Origin: JBOGZI01 sp050697275
Lineage (GTDB): Bacteria > Actinomycetota > Thermoleophilia > Solirubrobacterales > 70-9
Assembly (NCBI GenBank): GCA_050697275.1
Contig: JBOGZI010000023.1
Coordinates: 1 to 5,000, forward strand
Direction: 5' to 3'
DNA: 5,000 nt
Shown here: positions 1 to 4,605 of the stretch, one piece after another
Layout of the letters: every line of letters begins with the position of its first letter
Position numbering within the stretch: the stretch's first letter is position 1
The notes under the pieces: model-generated
Database searches by the model: none
Seen by the model: the letters and a program-made list of their open reading frames with translations, nothing else
What the model was told of the DNA's origin: nothing
Translations under genes and position numbers: made by a program

Positions 1-1125
1 GCCCTGGCCGTGGCGGCCTTCGCGCTGCTCGGCGGGCCCGGCCTCGAGGAGCGCCGCGGCCCGCCCGTGGAGGAGCTGGCCGTAGAGCGCACCGTGCTGC
101 GGCCGGGTGAGATCGAGCTCACGGTCAGGAACACCGGGCCCGATCCCGTCAACGTCGCGCAGGTCGCGGTCGCCGACGCCTACGTCGACTTCAGCGCCGA
201 ACCGGATGGCGAGATCGGGCGGCTCGACGAGCAGCGGCTCACCCTCGACTACGCCTGGCAGGAGGGCTCGCCCTACCTCGTCTCGATGCTGACCTCGACC
301 GGGGCGACGATCGAGCACGAGATCGACGTCGCGGTCGAGACCCCCGAGACGGGCACCGGCTTCTACGGGCTGATGACGCTGCTGGGCACCTACGTCGGGA
401 TCATCCCGGTGATCCTGGGAATGCTCGCCCTGCCACTGCTGCGGCGGATCTCCGCCCACTGGATGACGCTGTTCATGGCGATCACCGTCGGCCTGCTCGC
501 CTTCCTCGCCCTGGACGGCTCGCTCGAGGGCCTGGAGATCGGGGGAGCCTCGGGAGGCGCCTTCGGCGGCGTCGAGCTGCTCTTCCTGGGAGCGGCGCTG
601 GCCTACCTGCTCTTGACCGCACTCGACCGCCGCCTGAAGCGCAGCGTCGAGCGCGGCCGGCGCAGCGGCGCCGGCGCCTTCCGCCTCTCGCTGATGGTCG
701 CGACCGGGATCGGGCTCCACAACCTCGGCGAGGGCCTGGCGATCGGCTCCGCCTACGCGCTCGGCTCGCTGGCGCTGGGCGCCTTCCTGGTGATCGGGTT
801 CGCGATCCACAACACCACGGAGGGCCTGGCGATCGTGGCGCCGCTGGCGCGCAACGAGCGGCCCTCGCTCCCGCGGCTGCTGGCGCTGGGGCTGATCGCG
901 GGGGCGCCGGTGATCCTCGGTGCGGTGCTCGGGGCGGCCGCCTACAACCAGGAGGTGGCCACCTTCCTGCTCGGGATCGGGGTCGGCGCGATCGTCCAGG
1001 TGATCGGGCAGCTGACCCCCTTCATCCGCGACACCGAGGGACGCGCGCTTCACCCGCTGAGCGTCGCCGGGATCATCGCCGGCGCCGCGGTGCTCTACGT
1101 GACCGGCCTGCTGATCTCGGTCTGA
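1..1125 (+). CDS. ZIP-family divalent metal transporter with N-terminal extracytoplasmic domain (5'-partial)
   Basis: Membrane transporter for divalent metals such as Zn, Mn or Fe. Residues are numbered from the GTG at 10, but the frame is open to base 1 and begins inside a hydrophobic stretch (ALAVAAFALLGG), so the true start probably lies upstream and this stretch may end a signal anchor. Residues about 20-112 are soluble and beta-rich, with an Ig-like or cupredoxin-like look (TVRNTGPDPVNVAQVAV). The membrane part starts near 118 and holds about seven to eight helices. Two ZIP signature helices are clear: H237-N-x-x-E241-G and H267-N-x-x-E271-G, the double HNxxEG arrangement of GufA/ZupT-type ZIPs. 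A basic loop (about 206-218) separates the third and fourth helices, as in ZIPs. The stop codon overlaps the start of the downstream metal-responsive repressor, which supports a metal role. The family call is firm. Substrate and transport direction cannot be read from the sequence. Confidence 0.88.
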   Translation, partial: ALAVAAFALLGGPGLEERRGPPVEELAVERTVLRPGEIELTVRNTGPDPVNVAQVAVADAYVDFSAEPDGEIGRLDEQRLTLDYAWQEGSPYLVSMLTSTGATIEHEIDVAVETPETGTGFYGLMTLLGTYVGIIPVILGMLALPLLRRISAHWMTLFMAITVGLLAFLALDGSLEGLEIGGASGGAFGGVELLFLGAALAYLLLTALDRRLKRSVERGRRSGAGAFRLSLMVATGIGLHNLGEGLAIGSAYALGSLALGAFLVIGFAIHNTTEGLAIVAPLARNERPSLPRLLALGLIAGAPVILGAVLGAAAYNQEVATFLLGIGVGAIVQVIGQLTPFIRDTEGRALHPLSVAGIIAGAAVLYVTGLLISV

Positions 1126-1127
1126 TG
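1123..1127 (+). other. TGATG stop/start overlap coupling transporter and repressor
   Basis: The TGA of the ZIP gene and the ATG of the DtxR-family gene share one A. No good Shine-Dalgarno sequence is visible just upstream, so the repressor probably depends on terminating or re-initiating ribosomes from the transporter frame. This fixes the repressor start, since no other ATG or GTG lies in frame before the conserved TENY motif. Confidence 0.75.
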
Positions 1128-1820
1128 GCCCCCACGGCCCACAACGCCCACCCGCAGCGGCGCAACGCCGAGGGCACCGAGAACTACGCCAAGGCGGTCT
1201 ACCAGCTCCAGTCGCGCGCCGAGGGATCGGTCGGGACCGGCGCGGTCGCCGAGCGGCTCGGGGTGACCCCCGCATCGGCCTCGGCGATGCTGAAGCGGCT
1301 GGCCGACGAGGGACTGGTCGAGCACACGCCGTATCACGGCGTGCGGCTGACCAAGCGCGGGGAGAAGGTGGCGCTCGAGGTGATTCGCCACCACCGGCTG
1401 ATCGAGCTCTTCCTGGCCGAGGTCCTCGACATGCCCTGGGACCGGGTCCACGAGGAGGCGGAGGTGCTCGAGCACCACATCTCCGAGGAGCTCGAGGAGC
1501 GAATCGCCACCACGCTCGGCGATCCTCTGCGCGACCCGCACGGCGACCCGATCCCGAGCCGCGACCTGGCGATCGCCGCCGATGACACGGTCTCGCTCGC
1601 GGAGCTCGAGGTGGGCTCGGACGGCGTCTTCGAGCGGGTCTCGGATCGCGACCCGGAGATGCTGCGATACCTGGATTCGCGCGGGATCCGTCCCGGGGTC
1701 CGGGTCCGGGTGGCGGGGCGAGAGCCGTTCGACGGCCCGATCAGGATCGAGGTAGACGGCGAGGAGCACGCGCTCGGCGCTCCGCTCGCCGGCCGCATGC
1801 GGATCACCTCGTCCGCCTGA
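1125..1820 (+). CDS. DtxR/MntR-family metal-dependent transcriptional repressor
   Basis: Cytoplasmic metal-sensing DNA-binding repressor of 231 residues, the three-domain length of DtxR/IdeR rather than the shorter MntR. Residues about 18-80 form the winged helix: TENYAKAVYQL, a helix-turn-helix at 36-60 (VAERLGVTPASASAMLKRL), then the wing HGVRLTKRG. Residues about 85-145 form the dimerisation and metal-binding domain. By motif alignment, DtxR ligands H79, E83, H98, E105 and H106 correspond to H90, E94, H109, E116 and H117. DtxR Cys102 is replaced by E113, as in MntR, and DtxR Met10/MntR Asp8 by N20. The DPHGDPIP motif (137-144) follows, then a FeoA/SH3-like domain at about 155-231. The start overlaps the transporter stop by one base, so the genes are probably co-transcribed and translationally coupled. 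It likely senses Mn or Fe and controls its own operon, but any operator would lie upstream of the window. Confidence 0.93.
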   Translation: MAPTAHNAHPQRRNAEGTENYAKAVYQLQSRAEGSVGTGAVAERLGVTPASASAMLKRLADEGLVEHTPYHGVRLTKRGEKVALEVIRHHRLIELFLAEVLDMPWDRVHEEAEVLEHHISEELEERIATTLGDPLRDPHGDPIPSRDLAIAADDTVSLAELEVGSDGVFERVSDRDPEMLRYLDSRGIRPGVRVRVAGREPFDGPIRIEVDGEEHALGAPLAGRMRITSSA

Positions 1821-1845
1821 GCACCGCGCGAGGGCCGGCGCCGGA

Positions 1846-1851
1846 TACGCT
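1846..1851 (+). promoter_or_regulatory. Predicted -10 box (TACGCT) for a leaderless transcript
   Basis: TACGCT fits the TANNNT -10 pattern. It ends six bases before the GTG at 1858, which would place the transcription start on the start codon itself. No Shine-Dalgarno sequence precedes that GTG, as expected for leaderless translation. It sits next to a palindrome CCGGCGCCGG (1835-1844) in a 37-bp gap. The -35 is not convincing. Confidence 0.5.
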
Positions 1852-1857
1852 CTCCGC

Positions 1858-2220
1858 GTGAGCCTCGCCGGCAGATTCGAGGAGATGGTCGAGTCGCTGC
1901 CCGAGGACTGGACCGATCTCGAGCTCGACCTCCGCATCGCCGAGGAGGCGCGCTACGTGGATGCCGCGGTGCTGCTCTCGCAGGTGAACGCGCAGCCCTA
2001 CTCCCGGGCCGACTGGCACTGGCGGATCAACGTCGCCCATCAGTTCGGTCACGCCGCGGCTCCCGAGACCGTCAAGGGGGTGCTCGTCAAGCTCGACCGG
2101 GAGGGAATCGACGGCGAGCTGAGTCTGCGCGACGCGCAGCAGGGCCGGGCCGAGGTGGTCCAGATGTGGGGCCGCCCCGAGAGCGTGCGCCGCGAGTTCA
2201 GGCGGCGGCGCAGCCTCTAG
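1858..2220 (+). CDS. Conserved protein of unknown function (120 aa)
   Basis: I do not recognise a named domain. It is a small, soluble, charged protein without signal peptide or membrane segment. An acidic helical N-terminus (residues 1-30, LPEDWTDLELDLRIAEE) is followed by a Trp/His-rich core (QPYSRADWHWRINVAHQFGH, about 46-65), a stretch ending GELSLRDAQQGRAEVVQMWGRPESVR, and a basic tail (RREFRRRR). From recall, very similar proteins occur in Thermoleophilia and related actinobacteria, usually unnamed. The GTG start is chosen because it follows a -10-like TACGCT at leaderless spacing and because the acidic N-terminus begins right after it. The gene runs seven bases from the next one, so the two probably form an operon. 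The His/Trp-rich core could bind a ligand or metal, but this is a guess. Confidence 0.78.
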   Translation: MSLAGRFEEMVESLPEDWTDLELDLRIAEEARYVDAAVLLSQVNAQPYSRADWHWRINVAHQFGHAAAPETVKGVLVKLDREGIDGELSLRDAQQGRAEVVQMWGRPESVRREFRRRRSL

Positions 2221-2224
2221 GGGA
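2219..2224 (+). promoter_or_regulatory. Shine-Dalgarno-like AGGGGA overlapping the upstream stop codon
   Basis: AGGGGA begins inside the TAG stop of the upstream gene and ends three bases before the ATG at 2228. The spacing is short for a ribosome binding site, so coupling to the upstream gene may matter more. It supports the ATG as the start. Confidence 0.4.
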
Positions 2225-2227
2225 CCG

Positions 2228-2548
2228 ATGGCCCGGGTAGCGGCTCTGGGCACCGACCTGATGCTCCTCAGCCGGGTGAGCGCCGCCCTGGAGGGGAGCG
2301 GACACCAGGTGGAGAGGGCGGGCGCGCTTCCCGAGCCGCTCGAGGGCGTCGACCTGGTGGTGGCCGACCTCGACGCGGTCGACCCGGAGCGCCTCGCCGG
2401 GCTGGAGCCGCCGGTGCTGGGCTTCTACCGGCACACCGACGTCGAGACCAAGCGGCGCGCGGAGGCCGCCGGGCTGGAGCTCACCGTGCCGCGCTCCCGC
2501 CTGGTGCGGGAGCTGCCGGAGCTCGCCGAGCGCCTCCTCTCCGCCTAG
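2228..2548 (+). CDS. Small protein resembling a degenerate response-regulator receiver domain (106 aa)
   Basis: A stand-alone alpha/beta protein with the strand-helix rhythm of a CheY-like receiver. Strand 1 is VAALG (4-8), followed by helix LLSRVSAALEGSG, strand 2 (HQVERA), strand 3 VDLVVADLD (41-49), strand 4 PVLGFY (62-67), strand 5 LELTVP (83-88) and a final helix to the C-terminus. D47 sits where a receiver carries its phosphorylated Asp. The acidic pair after strand 1 is reduced to T9-D10, and the Lys of strand 5 is not present (VPRSR instead of the usual KP). Phosphorylation is therefore doubtful. The motif HTDVETKRRAEAAGLELTVP looks characteristic, and I recall it from unnamed actinobacterial proteins. 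It has no output domain and no kinase gene nearby. It probably works with the upstream unknown protein. The function is not known. Confidence 0.75.
   Translation: MARVAALGTDLMLLSRVSAALEGSGHQVERAGALPEPLEGVDLVVADLDAVDPERLAGLEPPVLGFYRHTDVETKRRAEAAGLELTVPRSRLVRELPELAERLLSA
2545..2548. other. Shared CTAG: interlocked stop codons of convergent genes
   Basis: The plus-strand gene ends with TAG at 2546-2548. The minus-strand gene ends with TAG read from 2547 to 2545. The self-complementary CTAG serves both, so the coding regions overlap by four bases and leave no room for a terminator between them. Confidence 0.85.
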
Positions 2549-3597
2549 CCGGACGGCGATGCCGCCTCGCGGCCGGGCCGAGCGCAGGCCGGCAGCAGCT
2601 TGGGCCGGAAGCCCTCGGCGACGAGACCCCCGCGGGCGATCGTCCCGAGCAACCCGGTCTCGGCGGTCCAGCGTCCCCAGCCGGCGATCGCGCCGGGGTC
2701 GAGGGAGGGGGTGGCCGGGATCTTGCCGGGACGGGAGAAGGCGCGGGCCGCGACCAGGGCGGCCATCTGGGCCCCCTGGGCATCCGCGTCCGCGCCGGGG
2801 ACGGCCTCCACGAGGTCCTCGATGGCCCGATTCGGGTCGTCGAGCAGCTCCGCGTAGCCCCGCTGGAGCCCGCGCAGCGCCGCGCAGGCGACGCTCCCCG
2901 GGTCGGGCCGCTCCGGGACCGCCTCGCGGCGCGCCACCAGCACCAGCTCCGGGTAACGGGGAGCGCCGAAGCGATCGACCCGGAACTCCCGGACCGGCAC
3001 CGCCCGCTGGGCCAGCTCGACGCCCTCGGCGTTCCAGAAGCCGGTCGCGGCGTCGATCCGCCGGGCGGCGAGCGCCGAGACGGCGTTGAAGCCGATCGTC
3101 ACTCGCTCGACGGAGTCCGGCGCGCGACCCCCGGAGCGCAGCACGGTGTCGAGGACGGCGTCGTCGGAGGGGACCCCGGTCACCCCGACGGTCTTCCCGG
3201 CGAGATCGGCCGGGGTGCGGATCGCCTTGCGGTCGCCAGCGATCACCGCGGCGAGGGGCCGTTGGACGATCGCCGCGATCGCGACCAGGTCGAGTCCGCG
3301 CACCCGGGCGATTCCGAAGTCGTTGATGTCGAGGATCGCGAAGTCCGTCCGCCCCGCCTCGAGCAGCTTCGCGCCGTCGGCGGTGCCCGAGGGCTCCCGG
3401 ATCTCGAGTTCCAGACCCTCCTCCTCGAAGAATCCCCGCGCCCTCGCGGCATAGATGCCGCTGTGGACCGCGTTGGGCTGGAAGTCGAGGACCAGGGTCG
3501 CGCCCCGAGGCGCGCCCGGTTCAGCGCCGTCCTCCCCGCAGCCCGCGGCGGCGAGCGCGAGCAGGGCGGCCGCCAGCGACGCGGCGACCCGTCTCAT
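2545..3597 (-). CDS. ABC transporter substrate-binding lipoprotein, NMT1/THI5-like (pyrimidine/thiamine-precursor type)
   Basis: Extracytoplasmic solute receptor of 350 residues, normal length for the family. The N-terminus is a lipoprotein signal: MRR, a hydrophobic core, then AAGC with Cys20 as the lipid-anchored residue (the -3 residue is Ala, slightly atypical). The mature protein begins with the THI5/SsuA signature: TLVLDFQPNAVHSGIYAA (34-51) and GFFEEEGLELEI (55-66). Then come the lobe motifs GRTDFAILDINDFG (82-95), IVQRPLAAVIA (110-120) and LAGKTVGVTGVPSDDAVL (132-149), and a later GFNAVSALAARRIDAATGFWNAEG segment. The N-x-x-H-S-G-x-Y pattern and GFWNAEG resemble ThiY-type receptors for hydroxymethylpyrimidine or related thiamine precursors, while SsuA-like alkanesulfonate binding is the main alternative. 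No permease or ATPase gene adjoins it: the gene upstream is divergent and the gene downstream convergent. The ATG is supported by the signal peptide right after it. Confidence 0.88.
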   Translation of the reverse strand: MRRVAASLAAALLALAAAGCGEDGAEPGAPRGATLVLDFQPNAVHSGIYAARARGFFEEEGLELEIREPSGTADGAKLLEAGRTDFAILDINDFGIARVRGLDLVAIAAIVQRPLAAVIAGDRKAIRTPADLAGKTVGVTGVPSDDAVLDTVLRSGGRAPDSVERVTIGFNAVSALAARRIDAATGFWNAEGVELAQRAVPVREFRVDRFGAPRYPELVLVARREAVPERPDPGSVACAALRGLQRGYAELLDDPNRAIEDLVEAVPGADADAQGAQMAALVAARAFSRPGKIPATPSLDPGAIAGWGRWTAETGLLGTIARGGLVAEGFRPKLLPACARPGREAASPSG

Positions 3598-3606
3598 TCG
3601 CCGCCG

Positions 3607-3612
3607 ACCCTA
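3607..3612 (-). promoter_or_regulatory. Predicted -10 box (TAGGGT) for the substrate-binding protein gene
   Basis: Read on the minus strand, TAGGGT fits TANNNT and lies nine bases before the ATG at 3597, implying a leader of only a few bases. A possible -35 (TTGAGC, minus strand of 3628-3633) is 15 bases upstream, a short spacer. No Shine-Dalgarno sequence is evident before the ATG. Confidence 0.4.
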
Positions 3613-3616
3613 TCGA

Positions 3617-3634
3617 CTTAAGCGCTTGCTCAAG
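3617..3634. repeat. Imperfect inverted repeat in divergent promoter region (possible operator)
   Basis: CTTAAGC (3617-3623) and GCTCAAG (3628-3634) are inverted copies with one mismatch, separated by GCTT. Nested inside is the perfect palindrome AAGCGCTT (3620-3627). It lies just upstream of the -10 box of the minus-strand gene and over its putative -35, a usual place for a dimeric repressor site. No regulator can be named from the sequence. Confidence 0.35.
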
Positions 3635-3672
3635 ACCCGCCGCTGCTGCGTGATCCGATCAGGAAATCCGGT

Positions 3673-3678
3673 TAGACT
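3673..3678 (+). promoter_or_regulatory. Predicted -10 box (TAGACT) for the aquaporin gene
   Basis: TAGACT fits TANNNT in a locally less GC-rich stretch. GTGATC at 3650-3655 is a weak -35 at 17-bp spacing. Transcription would start near 3685, giving a leader of about 88 bases before the GTG at 3773. The preceding ATCCGG also precedes the -10 box of cofG. Confidence 0.45.
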
Positions 3679-3755
3679 GGCGCCCGCTTCAAACCGGCAC
3701 CAACGGGTTGCTCTTCGGCTACGCCTCAGAGCACCCTCGCATCTACAAGAGCTAC

Positions 3756-3763
3756 GAGGAGGT
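3756..3763 (+). promoter_or_regulatory. Strong Shine-Dalgarno GAGGAGGT deciding the aquaporin start
   Basis: GAGGAGGT is nearly fully complementary to the 16S rRNA 3' end and stands nine bases before the GTG at 3773. It fixes this GTG as the start. The frame is open further upstream to 3455, but that extension lies antisense to the lipoprotein gene and across the promoter region, with no membrane-protein character. Confidence 0.8.
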
Positions 3764-3772
3764 CGCTTTCCA

Positions 3773-4501
3773 GTGCAAGATCGAGGTCTCGCCGCGTATA
3801 TCGCAGAGCTGGTGGGGACGCTGTTCCTGGTCTTCATCATCAGCAGCGTCGTCGTGCTGTATGTCGCCTCGGGTCAGAACGCCCAGTTCGGCTCGGACTT
3901 CGCGGTCGTCGGCCTTGTGCACGCCTTTGTCCTCTTCGTCCTGATCGCGAGCGTCGGCGTGGCGAGCGGCGGGCACTTCAACCCCGCGGTGACCGCGGGC
4001 TTCATCGCCCTGCGACGGATCGACCCGATCGACGGCCTCGTCTACATGCTCGCCCAGCTCTCCGGGGGCGTGCTCGGCGCCCTGTTGACCAAGGCCTTCC
4101 TGCTCGACGAGGGTCGCGCCTCGGACTACGCCGCGGTGCAGCCGTCGGACCTGATCGGCGGGGCCAGCCAGGCTGCCCTGCTCGAGGGCATCGGCACCTT
4201 CCTGCTGGTCCTCACTGTGCTCTCCATGGCGCTGAACCCGGAGATCAGGCGCTGGGCGGCGCTCGGCATCGGCTCGTCGCTCGGCCTGCTGGTGATGGTG
4301 ATCGGACCGCTCACCGGTGGCTCCTTCAACCCGGCTCGCTGGTTCGGGCCCGCCCTGGTGGGCAACGAGTTCGCCGACGTCTGGCCGTACGTGATCGGCC
4401 CGCTCGTCGGCGCGCTCGCCGCGACCGCTCTCTACAAGTACGTGATCGAGGGGCCGCAGGCCGCCGAAGGGTCCCAACCGGCGACTCGAAGCACCACCTA
4501 A
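3773..4501 (+). CDS. Aquaporin / MIP-family channel (242 aa)
   Basis: Six-helix membrane channel for water and possibly small neutral solutes, of normal length for the family. Helix 1 (about 6-31) carries AELVGTLFLVF, with the conserved Glu12. Helices 2-6 fall near 43-64, 87-108, 132-155 (with the repeat-2 glutamate E138), 160-178 and 203-224. Both half-helix signatures are intact: SGGHFNPAVT (N70-P71-A72) and GGSFNPARWFGPAL (N186-P187-A188-R189). Ungapped motif alignment with E. coli AqpZ gives the aromatic/arginine filter as H50, V174, G183, R189, where AqpZ has F43, H174, T183, R189. W190 replaces the Ser usual in water channels or the Asp of glycerol facilitators. There is no GlpF-like extended insertion. 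The gene is transcribed divergently from the lipoprotein gene and followed by a hairpin, so it is probably monocistronic. The family is certain. Substrate range is open. Confidence 0.95.
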   Translation: MQDRGLAAYIAELVGTLFLVFIISSVVVLYVASGQNAQFGSDFAVVGLVHAFVLFVLIASVGVASGGHFNPAVTAGFIALRRIDPIDGLVYMLAQLSGGVLGALLTKAFLLDEGRASDYAAVQPSDLIGGASQAALLEGIGTFLLVLTVLSMALNPEIRRWAALGIGSSLGLLVMVIGPLTGGSFNPARWFGPALVGNEFADVWPYVIGPLVGALAATALYKYVIEGPQAAEGSQPATRSTT

Positions 4502-4540
4502 GTGGCACCAAGCCCCCGCATCAGAGCCTGAGCTCGTGTT

Positions 4541-4570
4541 CCCGGGGGCGGCGACCGCGCCGCCCCCGGG
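4541..4570 (+). terminator. Perfect 12-bp GC hairpin, probable terminator of the aquaporin gene
   Basis: CCCGGGGGCGGC (4541-4552) and GCCGCCCCCGGG (4559-4570) are exact inverted complements around a six-base loop, GACCGC. It begins 39 bases after the aquaporin stop and ends 23 bases before the cofG -10 box. No T-tract follows, only TT, so it would be an atypical terminator of the kind reported for high-GC actinobacteria. It could instead insulate or regulate the cofG promoter. Confidence 0.6.
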
Positions 4571-4593
4571 TTCAGTGCTCGGACCAGATCCGG

Positions 4594-4599
4594 TAGCTT
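4594..4599 (+). promoter_or_regulatory. Predicted -10 box (TAGCTT) for leaderless cofG transcript
   Basis: TAGCTT fits TANNNT and ends exactly six bases before the GTG at 4606, the same geometry as at 1846-1858. Transcription would start on the start codon, and no Shine-Dalgarno sequence is present. It is preceded by ATCCGG, as is the aquaporin -10. Confidence 0.55.
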
Positions 4600-4605
4600 G
4601 CGCGC

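Noticed and set aside
1835..1844. Palindrome CCGGCGCCGG upstream of the 1858 gene
   Set aside because: Ten-base GC palindromes arise often by chance at this base composition, and there is no second copy or T-tract. It is noted only as a neighbour of the -10 box.
1095..1937. Long open frame on the minus strand opposite the DtxR-family gene
   Set aside because: This is an expected by-product of GC-rich codon use. The translation is Arg/Ser/Asp/Gly-rich without motifs, and the plus-strand gene is unambiguous.
2559..3089. Plus-strand Arg/Pro-rich frames opposite the lipoprotein gene
   Set aside because: Composition is biased towards R, P, G and S, typical of the off-frame in high-GC DNA. The minus-strand frame has a signal peptide and conserved receptor motifs.
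3691..3710. AACC...GGTT half-symmetry in the aquaporin leader, considered as a riboswitch or attenuator stem
   Set aside because: The arms pair over only about four to five bases, and no terminator or known riboswitch core is visible in the 88-base leader.
3455..3772. An in-frame N-terminal extension of the aquaporin of 106 codons
   Set aside because: It would run antisense to the lipoprotein gene and through both predicted promoters. The GTG at 3773 has an excellent Shine-Dalgarno and begins right before the conserved helix 1.
3654..3790. A readable peptide (containing SYEEVAFQCKIE) in another frame of the aquaporin leader, possibly a leader peptide or gene remnant
   Set aside because: It has only a TTG start without a ribosome binding site and then continues as an overlapping frame inside the aquaporin gene. 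It shows no recognisable domain.
3752..4477. Long open minus-strand frame opposite the aquaporin
   Set aside because: It is a shadow of the channel gene, with a low-complexity translation rich in E, D, H, R and Q and no domain.
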